A DNA stretch of 64,000 nt. It comes from Gyrodactylus bullatarudis. Its lineage: Eukaryota; Platyhelminthes; Monogenea; Gyrodactylidea; Gyrodactylidae. Below the pieces are notes generated by a model. That model saw only the letters and a program-made list of their open reading frames with translations, did no database searches and was not told the origin of the DNA. Positions 13,192-25,368 of the stretch are shown here, piece by piece; the stretch's first letter is position 1, and every line of letters starts with the position of its first letter. The DNA is taken from contig SSNU01000063.1 in the NCBI GenBank assembly GCA_012064415.1, forward strand, positions 9,800 through 73,799. The letters are read 5' to 3'. The translations under genes were made by a program, and so were the position numbers.

Positions 13192-14016
13192 CCCTAGCAC
13201 GACATTAGATAAAAGTTACAAGTATGACATTTGGGGTCTAAATGACCCCTGTAGAATAAACTCTCAAAATAATGAACTCGGATCAGTATTTTAAAAACTT
13301 GACTTGTTCCAAATTCTACAGCGAATTCAAATTTTTCATTCGTTTCCAAATTAATATTAAAATTATTCATGAAATTCAGAATTTTAGAAAAATCACTATT
13401 TCGATAACTTTTTTGCAGTTTAATGTCTGAGAATTTGTGAAGAGTTAAAATATAATTTGTTATTTTTAGTAGAAATATCTTTATCAGGCCTTTAAAGTCT
13501 TTAAATCATCGAATTTTTGATCTTTTTTGGATTCATTTTGATTTCCCGCCTTAAATAATGACTAATGGTTTAATCTGATTCGATTTTTGAAATCCTTACG
13601 AAAAATGAATGAATTTCGACTCTTGATACGTCTTATTATCCATGAGTTTCGCAGTGCACTGTACAAATTAGGTTTGCGTGATTCTGGCATATTAAATTAT
13701 CACACTTGTGACATTTTAGCTTAGTTTCACGATCATTTTGCCTTGGACAAAAACTGCATCTTCCTCTAGATTTTTCAGTGCTTTGAGTGCTTTGAGTCAG
13801 TCTCTTTCTTTTTGGATCTGGATTCGGGATTTCCTTCTTCAATTCCCATCAGTCTTATGGATAATTTTCATCAGAAAATCCCTGCGGGAATACTTCTTAA
13901 ACTATTAATAAGCCTTTTTATTAGTTGCTTAGAGACGAACCTATATATTTATATTTTTTATATAAGTTATCTTTAGTTCATTTGGGGTCTCTCAGAACCC
14001 AAATTTCGTGCAAGGG
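13192..14016 (-). mobile_element. internally deleted piggyBac element, retains the transposase zinc finger
   Basis: TTAA at 13188-13191 and at 14017-14020 is the exact target duplication of piggyBac elements. The ends are inverted: CCCTAGCACGACATT at the left and CCCTTGCACGAAATT from the right. Subterminal TTTGGGGTC repeats lie inside both ends. On the minus strand, 13842-13636 encodes CSFCPRQNDRETKLKCHKC followed by C..H...C..HC, the C-terminal Cys-rich cross-brace finger of piggyBac transposases. The catalytic DDD domain is gone, so the 825-bp element is non-autonomous. A related fragment is at about 41200-41260. Confidence 0.82.
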
Positions 14017-14438
14017 TTAACAAAGAAAACATTGGAGTTTCAAATTTACATCAAGCAATCGATAAAGATGATAAAAATATGGCTTGAGTCTTCATTTCGA
14101 AAAGAAGTGAAATATACCCCCAGATCCATTAGATTTTGAAAATATTGGAATTTTTATGAATAAGACTTTTGGCATGAAGAGAACTTTTATTTAGACTTAA
14201 AGAAAAATTCCGATTTCTTTAAGGAGATAAATAAACACTGTGTTAATCTCAGAAAACTAAACAAAATTCAGTATTGTACAAATGAGCAACTGGGCGGAAT
14301 TTGCAGAACGAGACAAAATAATATTTATTCAAATTTGAGATTCCGTATTGATTTCTATTTTTTAATTTACTGAATGAAAAGATTTTAAAAGTCTTTCTTT
14401 ACAAAAATCAGAAAAAGAATCCAATAAGAATAAACACC

Positions 14439-14865
14439 TAGTTAATATGAAGATGGGAATTTTGATTAATCATAGAAATAGAATTTGCTCAATCTGATTT
14501 TAAGGATCAACCCATTATCGTGGGAAAATTTAGTTTTAATTTTTTTATCATCTTGTCTGCTTGAAAATCGATGAAATTTTGATGATTCAAGATCCCTAAA
14601 AAAATAACGAATTTGTTTAAAATTTCATAGTAATAATAGGTTTTCTTGTCTTATTGTGATCGAAAATATCAACTTTTGATTACTTTCTCACTTTGAAATC
14701 AAACTCAAAGTTCAAAAAAGAGATAAATGAAATAGACGAAAATTTCCTTAAAAATTGATTTTTTTGAATTATTTTCTCCATATCGTGAAAGTGGATCTCA
14801 TGATCTAGATTCCAAATCAAATTCGATTTCTTGGTGGAAAAATTAATAATTTTGTAAAACTTCTA
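14439..14865. repeat. FB-B foldback copy, one end incomplete
   Basis: It begins AGTTAATATGAAGATGGGAA, the standard FB-B end, and carries the internal FB-B words (GAAATTTTGATGATTCAAGA; CTAGATTCCAAATCAAATTC). The right end stops short. The following stretch to 15580 has a second isolated FB-type end at about 15019 and no gene that I can support. Confidence 0.5.
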
Positions 14866-15587
14866 AAGGTTATTGAGGTTATTTTTACAATTTAGGCTCT
14901 ATTATCCTGTTATCCTTATTAAGCAGATAGAAACTAGCTTCACCCGACTGTTCTCCAGATAAGGCTGATAGCTGATGAAAACTCCCATTGAGAAGGTTCC
15001 ATCCTATCGACATAAAGTCAGTTGATATGAAGGTGAGAATTTACTATTTTTACTATCAATCTATGCTTTTCTCCGGATTGTCAGGGAAAAAAGTTTTTTG
15101 AACTCATGCGTTAAATTTTTACTCTTTCAACGTTTCAGCATAAAATTAAGAATTATTTATTTAAAAATTCATGGCCTATAAAAATAAATATCCGCATAAA
15201 TATATTGAGTTTATTTAGAAAGATTTGTAAATATTTATCTTTATATCAAATAGCTCTACTCAGGAATTATTTAGGATAGTATTTTGATAAGTTATTCTTT
15301 CGTAGTTAGCTCTAGGCTTTTGAATCTTACGAAATTTCATAACCCCTAGAGATCCAGAGAAAATTTTTATATCCAATATTTTCGAAAAGCAACTTGCTAT
15401 CCCAAAAATGACTTTTACTTGACTTCCAAAATTGCCAACGTTTTTATCTCAAGAGAAAACTTCAAGATTTTCTTTGATCTCTGTAAGTTTTCAAAAAAAG
15501 GTCAAAAACGAGCCATCTGTAAATTATCATAACTTATATAATGAATCGTTACATGGTTTATTCGAGAGAATATTAGTTCTTTTTTAG

Positions 15588-15729
15588 GATTCAGTGAAAA
15601 ATGATCAAAAAACCATGGATGAGAATGCTAATATTGACCTAAGTTTTAATGAATTTTATCATTGTGATATTAGTTATTTGGTAGATTGTAATTCCAAAAA
15701 GTTTGGTAGAGCTTCAGTTTGGTATATAC
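15588..15729 (+). CDS. candidate internal exon of an unidentified gene
   Basis: TTCTTTTTTAG precedes and GTAAGTAAAT follows this 142-bp open segment, so both splice sites are near consensus. It encodes 47 codons of ordinary composition, including NANIDLSFNEFYHCDISYLV and CNSKKFGRASVWYI, and ends in phase 1. The frame closes immediately in the following intron. No family is recognised and no next exon was found, so either it belongs to a gene with distant exons or it is a relic. Confidence 0.35.
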
Positions 15730-16966
15730 GTAAGTAAATACTTTAAAGATGCCCTCCCTTTTCCTTTAAAAGATTATAAGCCAATTTTGCCCGTAAAATA
15801 CTGTTGAAATTAGTTTTTAACTTCAAAAAGCTTATGCAAAATTTTCAATTTGCCTATAAATTTGTCTGTATTCTTCTCGTTTTTTTTATTCAGTTTTAGA
15901 TACATTATGCTGTAAGAAGTCATATACCCTCTTTTGCATCATTTGAAAATTTAATCAGCTTGATTTACATTAAAAAGGAAGGGATAAAATAGATCCATTA
16001 ATCTCGTAGTGAATCAAATAATTTCACCCAATTAGGAATCATTTAAATCTACAGATCAATATGTAGTATAGTTGTTGTTTTACTATGGTGTAAGATCAAA
16101 ATAAAATCCAGGAATAAGTAATACAATAAGTACTTGAATTTATTTGATACTCCCACATGGTTAAAGAAAAAAATATGGGAAAATCAAGCATAGTCAACTT
16201 CAGCATGTGAAATAGATTTACAATCATGACGAAAAGACACCGAAAAGATAATCAAATAAATTCTTTATGATCAACTCTCACCAAAGACAAAACAACACAC
16301 ACATACCCCTTAACAGCTCCTTCGTCTCACTCTCTTGGGGAATTTAAAAAGAGACGCAGTTATAAATTCCCATCTTTCCGACTTTCAATTTACGCTTGAA
16401 TATCTTTCAGTTGCTCCTAATAATCGTTTTATTTATTTAACTGAGCTTGAATATTGCTCTTTTCTCGAATAAAATTGAAAAAGATATATTCTCAAGATTT
16501 GAATTATTTTTTTTTGGCCAAGGAGTACAAACAAATCTTATATAATGAAAGCTATTCTCGAGGAATTTTCCGAATTTTTTTTGGAGACCAATTCAAATTC
16601 ACACTTTCACCGATTTGAGAAAAAAATTTGAAACATTTTGAATTTCAAGTTGGCGTGAGTTTTCCATTTTTTTTAATTTTTGTTTGTTTCATGGTGTGAG
16701 AGGGTTCAAACATTATTTTTGGGTAAATTTGGATGTTTAAATTTTTTTCGGAGATAACATGTATGAAATTCAAAAGTTGTTGCTTCTTCTATCTTCAAAA
16801 TCTCGGTCAGACTTTGGTCCTGAATGCTTTGCAGGCTTCAAAAAATACCTAAAATTACAAACTTTGTAATTTACTAAACTATTGAAAAAACAAGAGTTTT
16901 ATTTACACTGAATACGTATTTCTTAAAACTTCATCAGCATCTTCAATTAAACCAGGATAGTGATCA

Positions 16967-17955
16967 ATGATCACTGGTCATATAATAAATTTGATCAAAA
17001 TTTGTTGTTTTGATGTCCCTTTGTCATTCCAAAATAAGGTTTTCATCCAGAAAGATGGTATTGCTATGGGTTCCCCTCTTAGTCCTATTTTAGCTGACAT
17101 TTTCTTGGGTTGGTTAGAGATGAATAAAATGTCTGATCTAATTAATTCTCATACAGATTTGTATATCAGATATGTGGATGATACTTTTGTGGTTATGAAA
17201 CCCAATGTGTCTATTGATGATTTTTTCTCAAAAATAAACAATATTCATCCAAATATTAAATTTACTTTTAAGGAGGAATCTAATGATATCCTGAGTCTTT
17301 TAGATGTTAAACTAACCAAGATAGTCGATGGATCAATCCAAAGAAACATTCATAAGAAGAAGACTGACAATGGCAAATGTCTTCATTTCGCTAGTTTCAG
17401 TCCTATTTCTCATAAAGTTGGTTTGGTTTTCGGTCAGTCTAAAAGAATAAATAGAATCGTAAGCGAAGAGGAACTTCCTAATGAATTGGAGAGATTGAAA
17501 AACATTTTGATGGAAAATGGCTATCCTGCAAGATTCATTGATAAATTTATCTCTTTGCCTGAACGACAAACAGATGATGCTATCATGTCAAATAATGAGG
17601 AGATCAAAACCGTTTTCATGAAACTAAATTTCAATGGTGATGATGGCTTTAGCAGTGATGTAAGAAGAAAACTGACTAATCTTATAAATGACCATTATTC
17701 CAATATACAATTAAAAATTTTACACAAAGATTATTTAGTTTAATTCATAAGGATCAGCTCAAGCCAGAAGAAAATACTCTCTTAATTTATAAGTTTCAAT
17801 GCGACTGCTGTTCAACCTATCTTGGAACAACTATTAGAAAACTAAGGACTAGGACAAAAGAACATCTTTCAAAGAACACTTCAGTTCATAAACATTTGAC
17901 GGAAAATAATCATCTTGTTTTTTCAATACTTCAAATAATTTCTAAATGCAAATAA
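16967..17955 (+). mobile_element. Penelope-like retroelement, 5'-truncated, one frameshift
   Basis: The first frame, 16967-17741, encodes the C-terminal half of a reverse transcriptase: GIAMGSPLSPILADIFL (fingers/palm motif) and YIRYVDDTFVV (catalytic YVDD), then the connecting region. The frame shifts near 17720. From there to 17955 a second frame gives LFSLIHKD, IYKFQCDCCSTYLG and R..EHLSK..H..L, the Cys-containing GIY-YIG endonuclease typical of Penelope elements. The N-terminal RT motifs are missing. The tail GTGGATTTTCGGACATATAT continues to about 17990 and is shared with the other copies. Dead, but the best copy in the window. Confidence 0.85.
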
Positions 17956-17989
17956 GTGGATTTTCGGACATATATACAAAATTACGTGA

Positions 17990-19780
17990 ATCTCTGGTAA
18001 TGATATTATTTATTTAAACTATTTAGAATTTATTAAAATTGAAACTTGAATGTGAGTTCCGATTTATCACAATACTATGCGTTTATCATTTTTCGTTCTA
18101 GTTATCATTTATTTGAAATTTCATACTTAACTTTTTTGATAAAGAATAAATCTCAATTTTTTTGATTTTTGCTTTCTACATTGAGGGCTTGATGTTTTCC
18201 CCCAAAACAAACAATGAGTCATACGTCTTAGTTAGTACAGGCTGAATAAAATGAAAGAAAGGATTTTCGGGGAATTAAATGGTTTGATTTAATGCAAAAT
18301 TTGGTACTTGGTCAAGACTCTAAATTTTGCTTTGATTGTTTCTTCAGACACGTCCATAAAAGCCTTTTGTACCATTTTGTAGGCTGATGATAAATCTGGA
18401 AGAAGATGAACCTATGAACAGAGAAAATGAAAATAGATCTTATCGATCAGATACGCATTAGTTTTAGTTAATTTTTCTATTGCATGTTGCTCTATAATCA
18501 AAAATATTTTTTCTACTCTGCAGTATTCTTTTTGCATTTATTTTAAAAGATATTTTCCCTTATTAAAACTATTGGCTATATACCACTTTAGGGGCACCAA
18601 ATTTCCATCATATTAAATGCCAGGTTAGTTGACTCAACGGATCGACATTTGACAAGTACCAGGGCATCGTATGAACATTTGAGTTTCTACTAACTATCCA
18701 AGGAACAAATCTTTTTCAATAAAGTAGATTTAATTGGATTATAACCAACCTTTTCCAAACCCTCTTCCAATGACTTAGCCAAGAACCTTCTTGAGTGGAT
18801 GAGACACTTCTATTTTATCTAAGAACCTTACTATTCCCATTAGTCCAGATCTGAAAAACGATTCAAAACTAAATAAACCTCTAAATAAATTAGCTCTATG
18901 TTTAAGCCAACATTTACAGAGAATTGAAATTTATTCGTTTAGCTATGGTATCGAAAGAGCGACCTGATCTAAATCAACTTTTACTTATAATATTTATTGA
19001 ACATGATTTCAGATTCCATCATAGTTCAAAAAAATTTCCTAAATCATTTTCAAGAATCTTTGAAGAGATTTATCATGTATCATTTATTCTTTACAATATC
19101 AAAATTATCCAAATCCTTGAATCTTGAGAAAAATATCTTGTTCTTCCTTTTATTGATTATAACTCAACTTTACTTTTCAGTATTAAGAGATGGGAAGAAT
19201 CAAGATCAAATTTGTATATTAGCTCTAGCCTTTTGAGAAAGATGCAATCTTTCAAGATTGACAACGACCAGCGCCAATTATCTTTTGACTTTTTTCCCAA
19301 TAAAACATAAATTTTTATATCCAACTTGTCAAATGAAAGTATTTATGTCAAAAAGGAAAAGTTTGAAAAAATCAAAGAAAATTAGTTCCAACACGAAAAC
19401 ATAAATTATTTTTCCCTAATGACGTTGAATTTGAGCCAGATTGATCAATGATCGTAAGCTTTTCATGAGGAAAATGATTAGAAAATTGCATGTACATAAT
19501 ATTTTTTCCTATCAGTAGTAAAAGGGAAATTTTGCTCCATCTTTCACACCGCATCGAGTTACTAATTAATCATTCGAAAGAAATTTTTCATACAAACTAC
19601 TCACAAATTTATACAAGTAAGTGGCCCAAAAGAAGGTATTCTAAAATATAATTTAAGATTTTCAAAAGTAACAAGATTAACGGTTTTAAATAATTATGAT
19701 CAAACTTTAAAGTAGTTTACGAAAATGCTCTTTTAGTTATTTATCAAGCTTTGAGTTTTATCGTTTTATTAAAAGTACTA
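17990..19780. other. gene-free stretch
   Basis: AT-rich sequence with no ORF, splice pattern or RNA gene that I can support. The ORFs at 18924-19236 overlap in two frames and are low-complexity. Confidence 0.4.
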
Positions 19781-19789
19781 TAACTAATT

Positions 19790-20285
19790 TTATTAATCTT
19801 ATTGATCAACATTATGATAATATACAATTGTAAATTGTATTCAAAACTAAGAGATTGTTCAGTTTAATTCATAAAAAAACAAAAGAAGCCTGAAGAAAAG
19901 ACTCTTTTTTGTGGGTGAAGGAGAAATTCTTCATCAATCACTTTAAACCAAAACAGTGTGTTCAGAAAAATTGCTCTTATAATCTTCAATTACCCTGGCC
20001 TATGTGAGCTTTTTCACTTTTCTCTTCACTGTTGCTATTTATTGAAGAGTTTTGGTGTTTTTTCAGTTCACATTATATTCTTATATTTTTCAATTTTTAC
20101 TATACTTCTTTCAAAATTTGTAAAATATTATTTTCAATGAATTTAAAACTTTTATCATTATTTATGTGTCACTACTGATGAACTATAAAGAAATGTGCAT
20201 TTGGTGAATAAAACTTTTTCTTCTATAACTACAAATATGATTTTAAGGGGATTTTCGGACGTTTTTGATAAATTATGTGAATCAT
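19790..20285 (+). mobile_element. Penelope-like element 3' fragment
   Basis: LIDQHYDNIQL, then a stop, IVFKTKRLFSLIHK and the tail GGGGATTTTCGGACGTTTTT match the copies at 9735 and 17670. Internal stops show it is dead. It is followed directly at about 20300 by an FB-C foldback arm. Confidence 0.6.
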
Positions 20286-20298
20286 ACCAACGCCATAA

Positions 20299-20580
20299 TA
20301 TCATGAAGATGAGAATTTACTTTTTTTGCAAAAAACTCAATACTTTTCTTCGGAAAGCCATGAAGAAGTTTATTTTCGAATTCCATAATGAAAGAAACCA
20401 AAAGTTATGGAAATTTAAAAAAATTTCTGAAAAAATTCAGTCTGACGAAAGTTTGAATCTCGAAAATGCATCAAATGTCCACTTTTTCATTTTTCGAATC
20501 CAAAATTTTTATCGATATCAAAGAAGATTTAAAAGATTTGAAGCATTTAAATGCAGATATTCGAGATAAGGATTAGACAA
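20299..20580. repeat. FB-C foldback arm
   Basis: It shares ATGAAGATGAGAATTTACTT and the following 200 bases with 39478-39640, 42093-42480, 58621-59330 and 59892-60510. The ORF at 20195-20569 is an accident of this arm, not a gene. Confidence 0.55.
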
Positions 20581-21060
20581 AGAATTCAAATAGGACCATG
20601 GAGGTAGAGAGTAATCTACTGTTTTCAAGAAAAACTTAAACTTCTATCATTTGACGATGGAACTACCAAGTTATGTCAAGAGAAGTCTGGTTAAAGAAGA
20701 AAATTTTAAATCTTTCAAAATTAATAAAAAATTGCTTAGTTCGAGTCTCGAATGAACCATGAACTATTCAGCTATTCATTTAGAAGCTATGACAATTTAA
20801 AAGCAATTAAATCGAAATAATTTTGGCGCATGATTCAAATTTTTAACAACCATTCTGAAAATAAGAAATCTAAGGTAAAATTAGATAATAAAGTTGCCTT
20901 ATTTCTCGTCAAGTTTACTGATACATTAACCATTAGAGTGGTTGCATTTCTGACCTAAATGAAGGCCATATTCTAATTTAACTTCCGTTCAATAGTGTGA
21001 AAAATCGAAGATTCATAGATGGACCTATTCTATTAGCCATACTAGAAGCAGATTAATATA

Positions 21061-21532
21061 CTAGACTTAGAAGAAATTTTGCAATTAAATCGCCCATTGA
21101 TAAATTTAATCTTCAAGTATTTCAATGTTATCCCACCAAATTTCGCTTCAAAATACCTTTCCATGCTTCTGGAATAAGATAAGTCATATCTATTAAAATA
21201 GTTCACTATTTTGGATCCAGACTCGTTCAATTTAACACCATCCGATGCAAAATCAAAAGTTGAGTCATTTTCATTCCAGTTTTAATCGAACTTGAAATCA
21301 GTTTTGGATTTTTTCAACTCATTTCGTATTGATTTTCCAAAAAAATTGAAAAGCCGTTTTCACAATTGAGAGACCTCTCTATTTACCAAAGCAAACAACT
21401 ACGTCATACTCTTTCTCACTGAGTCATCGTATAGCAGACCCCCTTTTTTCCTATTTCCCGTTGTGAGAATACTTGGGTACTTGAAGATTAAATTTATCGA
21501 TGGACGATTTAAGTAATTTTCGTCCAAGTCGA
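21061..21532. mobile_element. short FB-A foldback/MITE copy
   Basis: The left end (CGCCCATTGATAAATTTAAT near 21091) and the right end (ATTAAATTTATCGATGGACG near 21487) are inverted. Both match the ends of the 1.28-kb copy at 1511-2788, as does the internal TTTCGCTTCAAAATACCTTT. This is a deletion derivative of the same family. Confidence 0.65.
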
Positions 21533-22069
21533 TATACACCTTGATTGCAACAACTGAATTTAATCTCAATTTATTTCCATGCTAATTCACAGTAGGTAGT
21601 AGGAAAATTGTATTTCTGGTGTGTTAGTACCATTCTTGGGCTGATTCTCAGATAGACGACGTTATAATTAATATTATTAGTTATTATTTCTGCTCAAATC
21701 ATTTGTATCACATACATTTGTTTTATTGGACAACATAATATGCTCTGTGTAATAAAAATTCAATAAAAAACTCATAGATTAATAGTAATAATAATCTATT
21801 ATAACAGTTGATCTGAATCTGAATAGACTCTAGAAGGTAATGGGCAATGCCAAAAAAAGAGAATTAATCTTTTGCTGTCAAAAGGGGGAAAGTAATATTT
21901 TTTAGACTCAACAGTGTTTCTGTATCATTATAATTATTGAAGAAGGATGTGATCACTGATCAGGTTTAGCTGCATTATTATTCTTCCAAAATGTCAACCC
22001 AAACATTGTAAGTATCCGGTCTAGTGATTGAACACAGTAATAATATACTCAAACTAACCTCTGATATGG

Positions 22070-22705
22070 TCATATATATACTCATTTTTCGTTAATTTTT
22101 CCTAATTTGACCAGATTTTTTAGAATATATATTTGATATTAGTTTTACGTCAAAATCAGATTTAAAAAGATCATAGCGTGTCCAATAATTCAGAATTTAT
22201 TATTTCTCGTAATTTTAAATTCATTGAAAATAATGGCGCAAGTTGAAATTTTGACATGTCACATGTTCAATAAAATTATTCATGTCTAATAGGAGTGAAA
22301 TTTAATAGGAGTTCAAATTGTTTAAATTAGAGAACAGTTGCCCCCTCTTATTTCTCTCTAAGTTCACTTTGAATCTTTTTAGTATCGATGACATAAAAAC
22401 TCACCGATGTTAAAAAGCTCTTAGTCTCATTGTCATTCAGAAAAATTACTGGAAAACAAAAGGGGCAAATGTTCTATAGATTAGCCTTCAAATTTGCGCC
22501 ACCATATTTCAATGAATTTTATTACGAGAAATGATAAATTTTGAATTTTTGAACACACTATGATTTTTTTGAATCAGAGTTTCATGTCAAATTAATATCA
22601 AATATATTCTGAATACACCCTGAAAAATTCCGGTTGATTTGGGAAAAACTAACGATTTTAGGGAAAATAAGAAATGGCATATGAGAACATCATAACTTTT
22701 ACGCC
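22070..22705. mobile_element. foldback element containing a small MITE
   Basis: Arms of about 170 bp (22075-22245 against 22490-22700) are inverted copies, for example AATATATTTGATATTAGTTT against its complement at about 22590. Between the arms, 22327-22478 is a separate MITE with ends AGAGAACAGTTGCCCC and ATAGAACATTTGCCCC. The other copy of this MITE, at 61616-62716, is interrupted by a hAT-like element. Confidence 0.6.
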
Positions 22706-22909
22706 AATTATACTCCTGAAATAGAATAAAAGTGTTAATTTAAAATCGAGAATAATAAAAAAATTAAATATTTATAAAGGCACTTTAAAGTAGTTGATGG
22801 ATAATGAAAATTTTTAAATAAGAGAAGATTTGAAATGATTAAATTATGACCATCATGTGAATGTCATTCATCGAATGATACCATTTTATTCACCTCTGAA
22901 GATTCAGCG

Positions 22910-23161
22910 ATGAACAAGTTGTTGACTAGAGACGGTATGATAAAATGTTATGTTATCATTTTTAACATAAATAATAATTCTCCCTATAATACCAGAAACA
23001 AAACAAAATACTCAATTCTTCTCGGAAACATCCTCTCTCTCCAGGCCAGATTCAAACTCTCATTAGATTCTATTCCCTGCAAAAACATCAAGCCCACCTG
23101 CGCATTCCTCCAGAGACTCATTCCAGAGGACGAAGACCTCTTCAGAAACTTTTTTTCTTGA
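22910..23161 (+). CDS. small hypothetical protein
   Basis: An 83-codon ORF from ATG to TGA. From about 22990 the base composition is clearly richer in G+C than its surroundings, and the second half reads like a real protein (SLQARFKLSLDSIPCKNIKP then LQRLIPEDEDLFRNFF). AATAAA follows at about 23199, a reasonable poly(A) signal. An ACCAG at 22990-22994 could be a 3' splice site, so the first 27 residues may be intronic. It lies 186 bp upstream of the CCDC34-like gene on the same strand. No known family. Confidence 0.42.
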   Translation: MNKLLTRDGMIKCYVIIFNINNNSPYNTRNKTKYSILLGNILSLQARFKLSLDSIPCKNIKPTCAFLQRLIPEDEDLFRNFFS

Positions 23162-23347
23162 TTGTACATATTTATTTTTTATTTTCACATTCAATTTAAT
23201 AAACATACATTTCTATTCCAAAAACATGTAGTATAATTTGAATAACTGATATTAATTTCCTTTAAACAAAACTTTGCCTAATGAATTTTGATTTACTTAT
23301 TGCAATTTGCAGTGGGAATTCAAAAAATAAACATTTAACAAGATTTG

Positions 23348-24205
23348 ATGAAAAATTCTTTTGATACTTGGAATGATTTAACTAATTCCTTTAATTTGCT
23401 TTCTGGCTCTATTTCATATTCAGATTTATCGGAAGATTTTAATGTTGATAAGGAGCTAGCTTTTTTAAATACTTTTCAAGAATTTGACATAAATTTCTCG
23501 AATGAAAAGAATAATAATTTTCCTCTGAATAGAAAAGAATGTAGAAGACGTTGTCTGTCGGTTCCCAGTGTGAAAGATACTTTTAGAAGCTGTAGAGAAT
23601 TGGTTAAATTCGCATATGCACTGCAGAGAGAATCCTCGCATCTCAAGCCAGAAAACCAGACTGAAAATAAACTGTCGTGGGAAAATTGGGCTATCAAGAA
23701 GGAAATAAACTCGATTAGGGATAAAAAAGTCAATGAAGAACTCAAATTAAAGAAAAATAGAATACAGAATCAGGTAAAATTGGCACAAGAAGAGAGAAAA
23801 TCTAAATCTGAAAGGGAATACAGAAGATGGTTAGAATCCAAAAGGCTGGAAATAAAAAAGGCCAGTGAGCTAAAAAGGCAAAAAGAATACGATAATAAGC
23901 AAAAGATGGAAGAAATAGAAAATGAAAGAAAACTAAAAGCACAAATATCTTATGAGAAATGGTTGTTGAGTAAGAAGCAATGTTCGAATAAGCTGAAAGA
24001 AAAATCAGAAAACAAACTGCCCTCTGATAACAATGAGAGAATAAAAAATTTTGAAAAATGGAAATTGAACCATCCAGTTAAATCCCGTTCATACTCTAAG
24101 CCAGCAGTTGTTATTGATTTTGAAACAGAATATTTTTGTTTTGATCAAAATAATATTATCCAACAAGAAGGCAACTATAGAGATAAAAGAGCATGGATTA
24201 ACTAA
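23348..24205 (+). CDS. CCDC34-like coiled-coil protein
   Basis: A single open exon of 285 aa, starting at ATG 23348 (an upstream in-frame TTG is ignored). After a Ser/Asn-rich N-terminus comes a Lys/Glu-rich coiled coil, about residues 105-245. Along it, W-x-x-W and Y-(E/R)-(K/R)-W-L repeats recur at intervals: LSWENWAIKK, EYRRWLESKR, SYEKWLLSKK, NFEKWKLNHP. This periodic aromatic-Trp-Leu-Lys pattern is the hallmark of the CCDC34 (DUF4207) family, whose vertebrate members are linked to flagella and cilia. A TTTGCAG 20-40 bp upstream suggests a 5' UTR intron or a trans-splice acceptor. The poly(A) signal AATAAA is at about 24304. Family assignment is by pattern only; another Trp-periodic coiled-coil protein is possible. 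Confidence 0.68.
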   Translation: MKNSFDTWNDLTNSFNLLSGSISYSDLSEDFNVDKELAFLNTFQEFDINFSNEKNNNFPLNRKECRRRCLSVPSVKDTFRSCRELVKFAYALQRESSHLKPENQTENKLSWENWAIKKEINSIRDKKVNEELKLKKNRIQNQVKLAQEERKSKSEREYRRWLESKRLEIKKASELKRQKEYDNKQKMEEIENERKLKAQISYEKWLLSKKQCSNKLKEKSENKLPSDNNERIKNFEKWKLNHPVKSRSYSKPAVVIDFETEYFCFDQNNIIQQEGNYRDKRAWIN

Positions 24206-25368
24206 TTGGATCTTGTTTTTAGAAAATTCATAAGCCGGTGTGCAGTATTGAACATTTTTTATTTTATTGTATTATTGTACCATATTGAGCCAATCATTAC
24301 TTAAATAAAAAATATTTATTAAAGCCTCTAATTTAGAGGGGTTAATTAAAATGATCTTAAAATGATTTTCGCCGAAAATTTTTCGGTTTGATAAAATTCC
24401 AAGAACTAGAGGTTGCTGGATGAAATTTGTTTCGCAGCGATTGTCCTTGCCAAATGTAAAATAATGTGTCCAAGTTAAATAGAGGAAATCTTTGAGTGTT
24501 AAAAAATCAAATTGGAAAAAGCTTGATTATTCATGTATAAAGATTCCTTTATTGTAAGCTTACACTGTTTACATACAAATCGATTCAAAATCCTGCAGAA
24601 GGTTTCAGGTCAAAAAATCAGATCTTTTTATGAATCATGCATTATAAATTCAAAATCCTTGTTGTATATAGAGAATCTCTATTAGAGATATGAATCTTCA
24701 ATAATATTTGGTACAAGTCTTGTGCTTAAAAGAGTTATAGTTTCGGAATTTTATAAGGGCTTTGCCAGATCTTGTCATTTTAAAGCTTGCAAATAGAAGA
24801 AACTCGACTATTTCAACCACGAAAAGAAAAATTAGTGAAATCTAATAAATAAATTAATTAAATTTACTATCATTGAGCTGTTTAATGTTTGAGAGTGCAC
24901 TATATTATGGTGTTTGCAGGCTGTCGAAGAAACTCCTGCTCTGATTATTGCTACAATGATTAGCAAAATGGAAGTAATATGGCCAACAAATATCTTTCTA
25001 TTGAGAATAATTCATTACTTGAAATAAAGATTCTTTTTCATAGTTCTTGATTATTATATTGAATAAAAGCTTGAGATTGAATATAAAATAAACTGAATTC
25101 ATCGATATAATCCATGAATCGACAATATTAGAATTTAACAAGAACAGAAATGAAGAGAAAAGAATCTTTATAATTTTGAAAATCCTTCTTGGATGAAATA
25201 GTTTCTTTGGTTCGATCTCATAATGAAGAAATCTGTCGAATATCTCATCCATTTGAATTTGTGGACTAAAAATTAACCGATAGCTTAAACAAAAACGATT
25301 TGGATTTTTGAGATGTTTTAAAGTATTGCGATTTTTTGAAATTAAAATTTCACCGATTAAGTTCAAAC

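Noticed and set aside
20195..20569. 124-aa ORF
   Set aside because: It starts in a Penelope tail and continues into an FB-C foldback arm; composite repeat sequence, not a gene.
24919..25020. Exon-like segment after TTTGCAG (AVEETPALIIATMISKMEV)
   Set aside because: It runs to a stop after about 34 codons, has no linked exon and is not needed by the MARVEL gene, which has its own ATG.
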